A stretch of DNA of 32,435 nucleotides from Chloroflexota bacterium (GCA_005879815.1 VBKA01000069.1:1-32435); one strand, 5' to 3'. Positions 22,046 to 31,681 are shown, counted from the stretch's first letter. The notes: generated by a model from the sequence alone, not told the origin. Numbers and translations: made by a program.

Positions 22046-24604
22046 ATGCGCGTCACGCACGTGGTTGCGCGCGCCTTCGGCCCCTTTCACGGTGAACGGC
22101 TCGAACTGGCCCCGGGCATGACGGTGGTGACCGGTCCTAACGAATCGGGAAAGTCGAGCTGGCACGCGGCCTTGCGGCTGGCGCTCACCGGGCTGCGACG
22201 CGGTCGCGGACGTGCGACCGCTGCAGACGCGGCCCTCTCCGCGCAGCACCGTCCCTGGGACACGCCCGACGAATGGGAGGTCGAAGCCGGGCTCGTCCTG
22301 AATGATGGTCGTGCCATCGAGCTGCGCCAGGATCTCGAAGGAAAGGTGGCCTGCAGCGCCCTCGACGTCGGGCTGGGCCGGGACGTCTCGAACGAGATTC
22401 TCGACGGAACGCCGGATGCGTCTCGGTGGCTTGGGCTGGATCGGGAAGCCTTCGCCGCCACGGTCTCCGTCAGCCAGGCGCAGATCATGGGCGTCACCGA
22501 CGCGGCGGGTGGGCTCCAGGAGCAGATGCAGCGGGCTGCGGCGACGCGGGGCACGGATGCGACGGCCGCTGAGGCTATCGAACGTCTGGCCGACTTCCGG
22601 CGAGATGCCGTCGGCGCGGACAGTGCCAACGCCAAGGGTCCATTGCGCCTCGCGAGGGTCAGGCTCGCCACCGCCCTCGAGCACCGCGACGCGGCGCAGG
22701 CCAGGCACGCCGAGCATCTTGCGGAGCGAGCCCGCGTCGAGGAGTCAGCGCGAACGGTGAAAGAGGCCAACCTGCAGCTCGATCTTGCCCTCGCCGCTCA
22801 AGCTCGGTATCTTGCTGCGGAGAGCGATCGACGAGCCACCCGCGCTTCGGGATTGGCCAGTCGATACCCACAACGGCCAACCCTCCTCTCACGCGAAGGA
22901 GGCGCTGACCTCGTGGTGGCGGCGATCACCGCCTGGGAGCGACGTCCCGCCTCCCCGGAGCTGGTCGGCCCACCGAGCGCAGTGCTCGCGGCCGACCTGC
23001 AGGCGCTGCCGCCTCCGCCGGACGGCGACGTCGCGCCCCATCCACACGTCACCGATGCGCTGCGCGACCTCGACCTTGCCCAAGAGGCGAACCGGCTCAT
23101 GGGCCAGTCCCCAACACCGGATACGCAGGTCCAAACCGACGACCGCCGCGCCGCCCACTCGCTGGTCGTGCCTTCCGCCCTCATTGCTGGCGGTCTGCTG
23201 CTGGCGTGGATGGGACAGCCCTTGCCGGCCGTGGCATGCGTGGCCTCGGGCCTGGTCGCCGCGACGTGGGGCGTCGCCCGTATGCTTGGCGGCCGTGCCC
23301 AGGTCGCGGCGCGCGACAGGCAGGACGCGGCATTCTGGGAAGCGCGACGGCGCGAGCTCGACGAGCGTCTGATCGCCGCGCGCGAGCTCCTCCTGGGCAT
23401 GCTGGCCGAGCGCGGTGCCGTCAGCGGGGGCGACGCGTGGTCTGCCTGGCTGGACTATCGTTCCAGCTGCGAGAGGCGTGCCGAGCAGGCGGCGGCCTCG
23501 GCCACCCGTGAGTCGCTCGGCGCGCAGCTGGCCGCTCGGAGGCTCGCCGAGGCGTCGTTGGCCGCGAGCAGGCAGGCCGTTGACGAAGCCATGCGCGCGC
23601 TACGCGAGGCGGCCGACGCGGTTGGAGTTCCACATGTCGGGGCGGATCCCCCGCAGATTTGCGAAGCGCTGCGGCGCTGGCAGCAGGAGCAGGCATCGGC
23701 GCTGCGGGCAAGCCGGACGGCGGTCGAGGAATGGCACGAGCTGGAAACGCTGCTCGGCGGGGGGACCCTATCTGACCTCTTGAACGATGCGGTGCGGCGC
23801 GCGGAGATCGCCACGCGGCTGGAGGCCGCAGTGGCGCCCGCATCGGCGAGCCTTCCACCAGGTCCCGACCTCGAGGGAGTCATCGACGAGCGGCGTCGTA
23901 GCCTGGCCGCGGCCGAGGCGGAAGCGGCTGAGTTTCGGGGAGCATTGGATTCGAGCGCTCGATCCCTCCCCGACGTCGCCGAGGCAGAGGAGGCAGTGAC
24001 GGCTGCCGCGGAGGAGCTGGCCGGCGTGGAATCCACGGCGCGGACGATCGACGAGACCCTTCGACTCCTGCGACTCGCGCAGGAGCGTGTGCATCGCGAC
24101 CTGGCGCCGATCCTCGCGGATGCCGTGCGCCGGTGGCTCCCCACCGTCAGCGGCGGAGCCTACCTGGACGTCAGCGTCGATCCCGCCGACCTGGCGATCC
24201 AGGTCAAGGAGACGCGGACGGGCATCTGGCGAGAAGCCAGGCTGCTCTCCGAAGGCACGCGTGAGCAGGTCTACCTGCTGCTGCGGGTGGCCATGGCTCA
24301 GCACCTGGTCACCACCGACGAGACCGCGCCTCTCATCCTCGACGAGGTCACAGCCCAGGCGGACGGCGAGCGACGTTCGGCGCTCCTCTCGGTCCTGCAC
24401 GCATTGAGTGCCGAGCGACAGGTCATCCTCTTCAGTCACGACGCCGAAGTCGCCGCGTGGGCAGAGCGTTCCCTCGCCGGACCTCAGGACCGGCTCGTTC
24501 GGCTTCCCTCGATGACGCGGCCGTCGATGGCCTCCGTTGAGGGGGAGCGCACGAGCATTGCGATCGCGAACGGCCTCGCGGCGGAGCCCGCACGGCTGGT
24601 CTGA
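22046..24604 (+). CDS. YhaN/SbcC-like SMC-type ATPase with membrane segment
   Basis: 852 residues. Walker A GPNESGKSS (30-38) opens an ABC head; the other half of the head is at the end: signature LSEGTREQVYLLL (about 733-746), Walker B APLILDEVTAQADG (about 758-771) and the switch region VILFSHDAEVAAW. Between lie Ala/Arg/Glu-rich coiled coils (about 180-260 and 430-700). Residues about 370-412 hold two hydrophobic stretches (LVVPSALIAGGLLLAWMG and LPAVACVASGLVAATWGVA), two membrane helices in the middle of the coil where SbcC/Rad50 has a zinc hook; no CxxC is seen. This is the plan of YhaN, so the complex is likely tethered to the membrane. It is shorter than E. coli SbcC (about 1050). Overlaps nothing; begins one base after the nuclease stop. 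Confidence 0.87.
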   Translation: MRVTHVVARAFGPFHGERLELAPGMTVVTGPNESGKSSWHAALRLALTGLRRGRGRATAADAALSAQHRPWDTPDEWEVEAGLVLNDGRAIELRQDLEGKVACSALDVGLGRDVSNEILDGTPDASRWLGLDREAFAATVSVSQAQIMGVTDAAGGLQEQMQRAAATRGTDATAAEAIERLADFRRDAVGADSANAKGPLRLARVRLATALEHRDAAQARHAEHLAERARVEESARTVKEANLQLDLALAAQARYLAAESDRRATRASGLASRYPQRPTLLSREGGADLVVAAITAWERRPASPELVGPPSAVLAADLQALPPPPDGDVAPHPHVTDALRDLDLAQEANRLMGQSPTPDTQVQTDDRRAAHSLVVPSALIAGGLLLAWMGQPLPAVACVASGLVAATWGVARMLGGRAQVAARDRQDAAFWEARRRELDERLIAARELLLGMLAERGAVSGGDAWSAWLDYRSSCERRAEQAAASATRESLGAQLAARRLAEASLAASRQAVDEAMRALREAADAVGVPHVGADPPQICEALRRWQQEQASALRASRTAVEEWHELETLLGGGTLSDLLNDAVRRAEIATRLEAAVAPASASLPPGPDLEGVIDERRRSLAAAEAEAAEFRGALDSSARSLPDVAEAEEAVTAAAEELAGVESTARTIDETLRLLRLAQERVHRDLAPILADAVRRWLPTVSGGAYLDVSVDPADLAIQVKETRTGIWREARLLSEGTREQVYLLLRVAMAQHLVTTDETAPLILDEVTAQADGERRSALLSVLHALSAERQVILFSHDAEVAAWAERSLAGPQDRLVRLPSMTRPSMASVEGERTSIAIANGLAAEPARLV

Positions 24605-24710
24605 TACAGGGTCGGAGAGAGGGCAGCGATCCGCTGCTACGATGGCTCGGCCCAAAGTCGCTCCGCTCCATCAGCGCATGCCTTCATCAACGACCCGGCT
24701 CACCTGACCG

Positions 24711-25430
24711 ATGGCGATCGACCGATTGCCCGCTCCCGAGCGGGTGCTCGTCGTCGCCGCCCACCCGGATGACATCGAGTTCGGGGCCGCGGGAACGGTG
24801 GCGCGTTGGGTCGATGGCGGCGCCCAGGTTCGGTATCTCCTCGTGACACGCGGCGACAAGGGCAGCGACGACCCATCTGTCGATCCACGAGAGCTTGGCG
24901 AACGGCGCACGGGGGAGCAGCGCGCGGCGGCCGCTGAGATTGGCGTGTCAGGCGTCGATTTCCTGGATGAGCCAGACGGCCAGGTAGAGCCCAGCCTGCC
25001 GCTCCGGGAACGAATCACGTACGCGATCCGCCGGTTCCAACCCGAAATCGTGATGGGCCACGATCCCACCGTGCTCTTCGTCAACAACGAATGGGTGAAC
25101 CATCCCGATCATCGCGCGGTGGGCATGGTCACCGTGGACGCCGTCTTTCCCACCGCTCGCGATCCACTCAACTTCCGGGAGCACATCGACGCCGGACTCC
25201 AGCCCTGGAAGGTGGCAGAGATGTTCCTGTGGAGCACGAACGAGGCGAACCAGCTGGTCGACATCGGGGGCACGCTCGACCGCAAGATCGCCGCGCTGCG
25301 CTGCCACGAGAGCCAGTTCACGAGCTTCACCGAAACCGAGCGATGGCTTCGTCGCACGGCAGAGGAGCTCGGCGAGCGAGCCGGCTATCGAGCGGCCGAG
25401 GGGTTCCGGCGGGTAATGCTGGCGAGATGA
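24711..25430 (+). CDS. PIG-L/LmbE-family deacetylase
   Basis: 239 residues. The zinc-site motif AHPDD is at VVAAHPDDIEFGAAGT (about residues 15-30) and the second metal ligand in NHPDHRAVG (about 126-134); between are the family blocks LLVTRGDKGSDD, RRTGEQRAAAAEIGVSGVDFL and RITYAIRRFQPEIVMGHDP. These enzymes remove acetyl from N-acetylglucosaminyl groups such as in mycothiol/bacillithiol or surface-glycan synthesis; the real substrate cannot be told. The ATG start is 67 bases after a weak TACGAT box (24638-24643). The stop overlaps the PBP start by ATGA. Coupling to a peptidoglycan transpeptidase suggests a cell-wall sugar as substrate, an inference only. Confidence 0.87.
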   Translation: MAIDRLPAPERVLVVAAHPDDIEFGAAGTVARWVDGGAQVRYLLVTRGDKGSDDPSVDPRELGERRTGEQRAAAAEIGVSGVDFLDEPDGQVEPSLPLRERITYAIRRFQPEIVMGHDPTVLFVNNEWVNHPDHRAVGMVTVDAVFPTARDPLNFREHIDAGLQPWKVAEMFLWSTNEANQLVDIGGTLDRKIAALRCHESQFTSFTETERWLRRTAEELGERAGYRAAEGFRRVMLAR

Positions 25431-27523
25431 CGAGCCGTTGGGGGAGCCTCTTGGAAGGCCGCGCGCCAGGCACCGGAAAGCTCGCGATCCTGGCGCTCGC
25501 TGGATTCGTGACGCTCAGCGCCTGCTCCTCTGGACCGGCACCGACTCCGTACCCGACACCGGTTCCCACGCCGCCAGCCGCGGCCGCAAAGCTCACAGCC
25601 CAGCAATACCTGGCGGCCTGGGCGGCCGGCAACTTCGAGGCGATGTGGGACCTGCTCGCGCCCATCGACCAGGCTAGGGTCGGGCACGCTCGCTTCGTCG
25701 CACTCCATCGTCAGTTCGCCACACTCGTGCACGAGACCGGCCTGGTGGCGACCCCTGGCGACCCGCAGCCTGCCGCGCTGCCACCCGAGGCGCGCCTCCC
25801 CGCAGCTGTCGCCAGGGGTTCGCAGCAGCCCGGGGCCTCCAGTACGCCCGGCCTCTCCGGCGCGCCGAGCGCCTCTGAGACGCCCAGCGCCTCCGCCACG
25901 CCTGGCGTTTCGCCATCGGGCTCGGAGGAGTCGCTTGCCGCCGGCCCAGTGCCGGGAATGGCGGTGCCGGTCAGCCTCGCCTTCTCCACCGACCTGCTGG
26001 GCGAGATAAGCCTGCAACGCACGATGATGCTGGGTCAGGGCGCCTCCACGTGGCAGGTGCGCTGGAACCCGGAGCTGCTCTTCCCCGAACTGGGCAGCGA
26101 CGGCACTCTCGCATTGACCAGGCAGACCTCGCCTCGTGGCAGGATCGTGTCCCGCAATGGGACCGTGTTCGCCATGACCCGGCGCGATGGCATGCGCGTG
26201 TATCCGCAGGAGTCGCTGGCAGGCCAGGCCATCGGCTACGTCAGCAAGGTGACCGCGGAGGACCTCAAGACGCTCTCGGCCAAGGGTTACCTGCCAGGTG
26301 ACTGGGTCGGTCGCAGCGGGCTTGAGCACGGCGCTGAGGCGCTGCTTCGCGGGACGCCAGGCTTCAAGCTCCTCGCCGAACGACCCGGCATGGACCCCGT
26401 CACGGTCTTCCACACGCCTGTGATTCCCGGCGCAACGCTCACCATCAGCCTGCACCCGGACCTGCAGCGAGCCGCCGAGGCAGCCATGAGCCGCTATCCA
26501 CGGGTCGGCAACGCCGCGGTGGACCCGCGCACTGGCGAGGTCTGGGTGCTCGCCTCACTCCCGGCGTTCGACCCGAACGCGATGACCCTGGGCACGACCC
26601 TGCGCGGCTTCCCCCTCGCCAGGCCCGGCCAGGAGCAGATCATGGACAAGGCGGTCCTCGGCGCATATCCGACCGGTTCCTCGTTCAAGCCATTCACCCT
26701 TGGCGCCGCGCTGCAGACGAGGACCGTCACAACGGCGACGCGCATGCTCTGCCCCGGCACCTGGACGTACTCGGGATTCACCTTCAAGAACTGGATGCGC
26801 GAGTCCCTCGCCGGCTTCCGACCGTGGGTCGACACGATGGCGCTTAGCTGCAACACGACCTACATGCCGCTCAGCATCCTTGTGTACGAGCGAAACAGGA
26901 CCGCCCTGACCGATCTGCAGGCGAGCTTCGGCTACGGCCAGCCGACCGGGATCGCGTTCCTGGCTGAGAGCCCTGGCGTCCTCCCGGACGCCGCCTACTT
27001 CAAGACGCACAAGCGATGGACTGGGAAGTACTCCCCGTACGGGCCCTTCGACCAGATCCAGCTGGCGATCGGGCAGGGGTCATTCCTGGGTACGCCGCTC
27101 CAGCAGGCAATGGCCTACGCCGCATGGGGCAATCGAGGCACGCTCTGGCGCCCACGCATCGTCCTGAAGGCGACGCTGCCGAACGGGCAGGTCGTGTACC
27201 AGGGCAAGCCAACGGTGCATCGCAAGATCCCGCTCACGCGGCCGGTGATGGACTTCGTGGTCACCACGCTGCGCGCCGTGGTCACCTCGCCGCTCGGAAC
27301 GGCCACCAACGCCTTCGCCGGTTTTCCCATCGCCGCTGCCGGGAAGAGCGGCACGGCGGAGACGGGCGGGCCCGACCCCGACGCCTGGTTCCCGGCCTTC
27401 GCGCCCATGAACGGCCCGAGCATCGCGGTCGCCACCGTGGTGGTGACCGTGCCCCTGGGGACCGGGGGAGACTTTGCCGCGCCCATCACCCGGCGCGTGA
27501 TGGAGGCCTACTTCTTCCGTTGA
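25427..27523 (+). CDS. Class B penicillin-binding protein made as a lipoprotein (MecA-like plan)
   Basis: 698 residues from the ATG that overlaps the deacetylase stop. Signal AILALAGFVTLSAC-SS with lipobox LSAC means the anchor is lipid, not the single membrane helix usual for class B PBPs. An NTF2-like domain (about 45-110 and 170-215; AQQYLAAWAAGNFEAMWDLLAP) is split by a Ser/Pro/Ala-rich stretch (about 120-175). The PBP dimer domain includes RGRIVSRNGTVFA and RSGLEHGAEALLRGTPG. The transpeptidase domain has SxxK as S-S-F-K in GSSFKPF (about 427-430), SxN as SCN (about 484), and KSGTAET (about 640). All three motifs are intact, so it should cross-link peptidoglycan outside the cell. Resistance to beta-lactams cannot be judged from sequence. 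Confidence 0.9.
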   Translation: MTSRWGSLLEGRAPGTGKLAILALAGFVTLSACSSGPAPTPYPTPVPTPPAAAAKLTAQQYLAAWAAGNFEAMWDLLAPIDQARVGHARFVALHRQFATLVHETGLVATPGDPQPAALPPEARLPAAVARGSQQPGASSTPGLSGAPSASETPSASATPGVSPSGSEESLAAGPVPGMAVPVSLAFSTDLLGEISLQRTMMLGQGASTWQVRWNPELLFPELGSDGTLALTRQTSPRGRIVSRNGTVFAMTRRDGMRVYPQESLAGQAIGYVSKVTAEDLKTLSAKGYLPGDWVGRSGLEHGAEALLRGTPGFKLLAERPGMDPVTVFHTPVIPGATLTISLHPDLQRAAEAAMSRYPRVGNAAVDPRTGEVWVLASLPAFDPNAMTLGTTLRGFPLARPGQEQIMDKAVLGAYPTGSSFKPFTLGAALQTRTVTTATRMLCPGTWTYSGFTFKNWMRESLAGFRPWVDTMALSCNTTYMPLSILVYERNRTALTDLQASFGYGQPTGIAFLAESPGVLPDAAYFKTHKRWTGKYSPYGPFDQIQLAIGQGSFLGTPLQQAMAYAAWGNRGTLWRPRIVLKATLPNGQVVYQGKPTVHRKIPLTRPVMDFVVTTLRAVVTSPLGTATNAFAGFPIAAAGKSGTAETGGPDPDAWFPAFAPMNGPSIAVATVVVTVPLGTGGDFAAPITRRVMEAYFFR

Positions 27524-27539
27524 CGCGGCGCGCCCTTCT

Positions 27540-27569
27540 TTGACACGCCGAAGCGGCGAACGGTAGCAT
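27540..27569 (+). promoter_or_regulatory. Consensus-like promoter of the cytochrome bc operon
   Basis: TTGACA (27540-27545) and TAGCAT (27564-27569) are separated by 18 bases, the only clear two-box housekeeping-type promoter in the window. It lies just after the PBP stop. Transcription would start near 27576, giving a leader of about 130 bases to the chosen GTG at 27706; nothing riboswitch-like was recognised in this leader. Confidence 0.68.
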
Positions 27570-27705
27570 CGGCTCGCGGTGGCTCCTTGCGCGGCTCCTC
27601 GTCCGGCTCTCCAGGAAGCGCACCCCAACGTTCCCCTGGCACCCCGCCCAAACCTTGCTGGCGACCTCCTCCAGCCTCCAAATCGGACCCGATGAGCGAA
27701 CGCTA

Positions 27706-29679
27706 GTGATCTCAGAGAACGCAATTCCGCTTCGGTTCCAGACAGCCGAAGTTGGCGTCGACTGGTTGCAGTGCAACATCGAGTGCCAGGAAGGCTGCCC
27801 GGTGAACACGAACTGCCGAGGCTACCTGATGCTTGCCGCGGAGGGTCGCTTCGAGGAGGGATACATCCTCGCCCGCGACCCGAACCCGGTCGCCGCCATC
27901 TGCGGCTACGTGTGCAGCGCGCCGTGCGAGAAGGCCTGCCGTCGGGCCGACATCGACAAGCCGCTCGCCATCCGGGCCATGAAGCGCTTCCTCGTCGACT
28001 GGCACTACGGCAACAACATGCCCGACAACGTCCAGGTGGCGCCCCAGACCGGAAGGAGCGTGGGGGTGGTGGGGGCCGGACCCGCGGGCCTCACTGTCGC
28101 CAAGGAGCTGGCCAGCTACGGCCACGAGGTCCACATCTACGAGGCGCTCCCCTCCGGTGGCGGGACGTGCCTGATCGGCGTGCCGGCCTTCCGCCTGCCG
28201 CGAGACGTCATCGAGCTCGACGTGGCGTGGGTCGCGAAGCATGGCGTCGAGTTCCACTACGACGTCGAGATCGGCCGCGACATCACGCTCGACCAGCTTC
28301 GCGAGCGTCACGATGCCGTCGTGGTCGCCGCCGGCTGCATGTATCCGGTGGCGATGAACGTGCCCGGCGAGGAGCTCGACGGCGTGATCTACGGCGTCGA
28401 CTTCCTCAAGCGCGCCAACCTGGGCGAGGAGCAGTGGGTCGGCAATCACGTGGTGGTGGTCGGTGGCGGCTACACCGCCATGGACTCTTCCCGCACGGCG
28501 CTCCGGCTGGGCGCCAAGACGAGCACGATCCTCTACCGGCGAGGACCGGAGGAGATGGTCGTCGACGAGGAGGAGCAGCACGAGACACGCTTCGAAGGCG
28601 TCAAGTTCGAGTTCTTCGCCTCGCCGGTCGAGGTGATCACCGACGACCACGGCAAGGTCACCGGCATGACCTTCCAGCGCACCCGCCTGGGGCCGCCGGA
28701 CGCCACCGGCCGTCGGTCCGCGGAACCGATTCCCGGCAGCGAGTTCACCATCACCTGCGACATGGTCATCCCGTGCACGAGCCAGGCGGCCGATAACAAC
28801 GTGCTCGGCGAGTTCGGCTCCAAGCTGAATCGACACCTGGGCGTGACCGATACGCGCTCGGTCCTGGACGGCGGCTCGGTCTCCTCCTGGCGCACCAATC
28901 CCTTGAATGGAACCACTCCCCGGCACGCCGACGGCACGCCCTATAACGCCATGAAGTTCGACTTCAGCCGCGGGTACGTCGGCACCAACGCCGACTCCTT
29001 CGTCACCAACGTGGACGGCGTCTTCGCCTGCGGCGACTTCGTGACCGGTCCCGCCACCATCATCGAGGCCGCCGGCCGCGGACGGCGGGCCGCGAGAGCC
29101 GTGGACCGATGGCTGACAGGGGCACGCGACGTGGAGCTCGAGGAGCTTCCCGTCATCAACCGTGCGGTGATCACCCAGACCCTCGAGCACGACATGCCCA
29201 AGGACTACGAGTCGTTCGAGCGCCACCACATCCCCATGGCGCCCCCGGAGCTGCGGCGTGACTTCACGAGCCTGGTCGAGGTGGGCTACGACACCCGCAG
29301 CGCGATCGAGGAGGGCGCGCGCTGCCTCCAGTGCAACCACAACATCAACATCGATGGGCCCCGCTGTATCCTGTGCGGGCTCTGCGCAGACGTGTGCCCC
29401 GAGGGCGTGATCTACATGGTCGACAAGGCGCAGGTGGGCGGCGACGACCCGGAGGTCGACCTCTTCCAGTCGTGGCCACGCGGGATCGCCATGATCATCG
29501 ACGAGGAGCGCTGCATCCGCTGCAACCTCTGCGTCGAGCGCTGTCCGACCAACTGCATCACCATGGACCGGCTCGAGCTCGAGCGCTTCACGCCTGACGG
29601 GAAGGTTCTGTTGGAGAGCTACAAGGACAACGTCCTGGGTCAGATCGGGCAGGTAGCCGGCATGCCGGTGCAGCGATGA
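27706..29679 (+). CDS. GltD-like NAD(P)H flavoprotein with extra [4Fe-4S] clusters, heading the bc operon
   Basis: 657 residues. An N-terminal four-cysteine cluster region ([16 protein letters not shown] and [13 protein letters not shown]) is like the GltD/DPYD adrenodoxin-reductase-type domain. FAD is bound at [29 protein letters not shown] (about 118-146) and NAD(P)H at [31 protein letters not shown] (about 249-279), with the CGD segment [24 protein letters not shown]. Two ferredoxin-type clusters close the protein: [14 protein letters not shown] (about 553) and [14 protein letters not shown] (about 603). It lacks the glutamate synthase large subunit nearby; instead four respiratory subunits follow, the first overlapping it (ATGA). 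It probably feeds electrons to or from the quinone/cytochrome b complex. Start: GTG 27706 is preferred (the conserved part begins [14 protein letters not shown]); a TTG at 27655 would add 17 unconserved residues. Confidence 0.85.
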   Translation: MISENAIPLRFQTAEVGVDWLQCNIECQEGCPVNTNCRGYLMLAAEGRFEEGYILARDPNPVAAICGYVCSAPCEKACRRADIDKPLAIRAMKRFLVDWHYGNNMPDNVQVAPQTGRSVGVVGAGPAGLTVAKELASYGHEVHIYEALPSGGGTCLIGVPAFRLPRDVIELDVAWVAKHGVEFHYDVEIGRDITLDQLRERHDAVVVAAGCMYPVAMNVPGEELDGVIYGVDFLKRANLGEEQWVGNHVVVVGGGYTAMDSSRTALRLGAKTSTILYRRGPEEMVVDEEEQHETRFEGVKFEFFASPVEVITDDHGKVTGMTFQRTRLGPPDATGRRSAEPIPGSEFTITCDMVIPCTSQAADNNVLGEFGSKLNRHLGVTDTRSVLDGGSVSSWRTNPLNGTTPRHADGTPYNAMKFDFSRGYVGTNADSFVTNVDGVFACGDFVTGPATIIEAAGRGRRAARAVDRWLTGARDVELEELPVINRAVITQTLEHDMPKDYESFERHHIPMAPPELRRDFTSLVEVGYDTRSAIEEGARCLQCNHNINIDGPRCILCGLCADVCPEGVIYMVDKAQVGGDDPEVDLFQSWPRGIAMIIDEERCIRCNLCVERCPTNCITMDRLELERFTPDGKVLLESYKDNVLGQIGQVAGMPVQR

Positions 29680-30410
29680 GCTTCCCGGGGCCGGGCGACC
29701 TTTACAAGTCCGTCAAGGAATCGCAGATCTGGCGATCCTTCTTCCGCCAGCCGTACCCGACCACCAGCCGCACGCGCGCGCTGGCGGTCATGAACAACGT
29801 CTTCCTCCACCTCCACCCGGTGCGCGTCAAGCGTCACGCCGTGCGCTACACGTACACCTTCTGCCTTGGCGGAATCAGCTTCTTCCTGTTCCTGGCGCTG
29901 ACCGTGACCGGGCTCTACCTGATGTTCTTCTACGTCCCGTCGGTGAGCCGCGCCTACCAGGACATCCTGTCGATCGAGAATTCGGTCGCCTTTGGCTCGC
30001 TCGTCCGCAACATGCACCGATGGGCCGCGCACCTCATGGTGCTGACCGTCTTCCTGCACATGATCCGGGTCTTCTACCACGGTGCCTACAAGCCGCCGCG
30101 CGAGTTCAACTGGGTGGTCGGCGTGGTCCTCCTGCTGCTCACCCTGCTGCTGAGCTTCACCGGCTACCTGCTGCCGTGGGACCAGATCGCCTTCTGGGCC
30201 ATCACGGTGGGCAGCCAGATGGCGACCTACGCACCACTCATCCCCGGCGAGTCGTCGATCTTCATCCTGGGCGGCATCGAGGTGGGCCAGAACACGCTCA
30301 TCCGCTTCTACGTCTTCCACGTGATCGCGTTCCCGCTCATCGCCGCCATCTTCATGATCGTCCACTTCTGGCGGATCCGGAAGGATGGCGGCATCAGCGG
30401 ACCCGTGTGA
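29676..30410 (+). CDS. Cytochrome b6-type subunit of a bc complex
   Basis: 244 residues, the length of a b6 protein rather than a full cytochrome b. Four membrane helices carry the heme ligands: H114/H128 in [16 protein letters not shown] and H215/H230 in [17 protein letters not shown]. The second pair has 14 residues between, as in b6, versus 13 in mitochondrial b. Cys63 in YTFCLGG matches Cys35 of chloroplast b6, which holds the extra c-type heme by a thioether. The ending [11 protein letters not shown] resembles the b6 end IRKQGISGP. It transfers electrons across the membrane in the Q cycle. ATG overlaps the flavoprotein stop. Subunit IV, 28 bases on, supplies the remaining helices. Confidence 0.93.
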   Translation: MSFPGPGDLYKSVKESQIWRSFFRQPYPTTSRTRALAVMNNVFLHLHPVRVKRHAVRYTYTFCLGGISFFLFLALTVTGLYLMFFYVPSVSRAYQDILSIENSVAFGSLVRNMHRWAAHLMVLTVFLHMIRVFYHGAYKPPREFNWVVGVVLLLLTLLLSFTGYLLPWDQIAFWAITVGSQMATYAPLIPGESSIFILGGIEVGQNTLIRFYVFHVIAFPLIAAIFMIVHFWRIRKDGGISGPV

Positions 30411-30438
30411 GCGTCGCTAGCATGGAGCTCGTAGAGCC

Positions 30439-31056
30439 ATGACCATCGAGAAGCGCCCCAACGCGATCGCCGACAAGACGGCTCCCAGCCAGGCGCCGCG
30501 GGTGCCGGCCGTCGAACGGCCCGGCGGTGGCCCAAAGCTGCCTGGCCCGCCCGGCGGCCCGGGAACCGAGCGCTTCCGGCTGCTCGCCTACGTCAAGCAG
30601 GAATCGATGGTCCGCGTCGACAAGCGGCCGGACGAGACCGTCCTCACCTGGCCGCACCTGCTCCGCGCCGAGTTCCTGATGGCGGGGCTCATCAGCGGTC
30701 TGCTGGTGGTCACCTCGTTCCTGATCCAGGCCCCGCTCGAGGAGATGGCCAACGCATCGGTCACCCCGCACGTGGCCAAGGCGCCGTGGTACTTCCTTGG
30801 TCTGCAAGAGATCCTCAGCTACTTCAACGCCACCGTGGCCGGTGTCCTCGTCCCAACCCTCTACCTGGTAGGACTGGCCATCATCCCGTACATCGACCGC
30901 TCGCCGTTCAAGGCGGCGCGCGATCGGAAGCTGATCTGGATCTTCTTCCTGTGCCTGATGGTGGGCGGCCTGATCGTGACCTTCATCGGCTCATTCTTCC
31001 GCGGCCCCGGCTGGAACTGGCGCTGGCCGTGGGAGGGGATCTTCTTCAACCTGTGA
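30439..31056 (+). CDS. Subunit IV / C-terminal cytochrome b domain of a bc complex
   Basis: 205 residues. After a Pro/Gly-rich soluble N-terminus (about 1-65) comes DETVLTWPHLLRAEF, then three membrane helices: LISGLLVVTSFLIQAPL, VAGVLVPTLYLVGLAIIPYIDRSPF and KLIWIFFLCLMVGGLIVTFIGSFF. The quinol-oxidation motif, PEWY in many complexes, reads A115-P-W-Y in KAPWYFLGLQEILSYF, so the glutamate is absent, as in several menaquinol-using complexes. It works with the b6-type protein to form the Qo site. The N-terminal 65 residues are an unusual extension for subunit IV. Confidence 0.9.
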   Translation: MTIEKRPNAIADKTAPSQAPRVPAVERPGGGPKLPGPPGGPGTERFRLLAYVKQESMVRVDKRPDETVLTWPHLLRAEFLMAGLISGLLVVTSFLIQAPLEEMANASVTPHVAKAPWYFLGLQEILSYFNATVAGVLVPTLYLVGLAIIPYIDRSPFKAARDRKLIWIFFLCLMVGGLIVTFIGSFFRGPGWNWRWPWEGIFFNL

Positions 31057-31066
31057 GCAGCGCGAC

Positions 31067-31681
31067 ATGAGCACGAACCTCTCCTACGGGCCGGTCACCG
31101 AGCAGCCGGCCGGCGAGATCAGCCGGCGCACCTTCATGCGCCGCATGATTGGGGTGGGGGTGGGCGTGCTCTCGCTCGAGTTTCTTGGCGGCACGCTCGC
31201 GTTCCTCTATCCGAACCTGAGCGGTGGCCTCGGGGGCGAGATCGCGATCGGCAGCGCCAGCGACATCACCTCGCTCTTCCCCGACTGGGCCAAGGGCCAG
31301 CCCTTCAGCTACCCCAAGGCACGCCTCTTCCTGGTGAACGTCCCAGCCGGCAAGGCGCTGGTCGACGGTAAGGAAACCAGCGTGCCGGACCCCAAGGACC
31401 AGGTCCTGGCGCTGTACCGCAAGTGCCCGCACCTCGGCTGCCAGATCCCGCCGCTTTGCGAGAAGAGCCACTGGTTCGAATGCCTCTGCCACGGAAGCAA
31501 ATACACCATCCTCGGCGAGAAGCGGGCGGGTCCCGCTCCGCGTGGCATGGACCGCTTCCCGACCAGCATCACTGGCGGCCAGTACGTGGTGAACACCGGC
31601 AAGAAGGAGACCGGCCCGCCCATCGGCACCGCAACGTTCGACAACCGGGACGCCGACAAGATCCCGCATTGCACCGGCTGA
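31067..31681 (+). CDS. Rieske [2Fe-2S] protein, probably Tat exported
   Basis: 204 residues. SRRTFMRRMIGVGVGVLSLEFLGG is a twin-arginine-type signal that stays as the membrane anchor (about 19-45). The cluster ligands are C120 and H122 in CPHLGC and C139 and H142 in CLCHGS; C125 and C141 are placed to form the stabilising disulfide. GPAPRGMDRFP after it is the usual GPAPR region. An insertion (QIPPLCEKSHWFE) adds a further Cys131 between the two halves. The domain faces outside the membrane and moves electrons from the Qo site to the cytochrome c that follows. Start 10 bases after the subunit IV stop. Confidence 0.95.
   Translation: MSTNLSYGPVTEQPAGEISRRTFMRRMIGVGVGVLSLEFLGGTLAFLYPNLSGGLGGEIAIGSASDITSLFPDWAKGQPFSYPKARLFLVNVPAGKALVDGKETSVPDPKDQVLALYRKCPHLGCQIPPLCEKSHWFECLCHGSKYTILGEKRAGPAPRGMDRFPTSITGGQYVVNTGKKETGPPIGTATFDNRDADKIPHCTG

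Noticed and set aside
27524-27705. Riboswitch or small RNA in the 182-base leader of the bc operon
   Set aside because: Only the promoter is recognisable; no known conserved RNA motif was found.
27712-29340. 542-residue minus-strand frame opposite the GltD-like gene
   Set aside because: His/Asp/Val-rich antisense shadow; the plus strand has clear Fe-S, FAD and NAD(P)H motifs.
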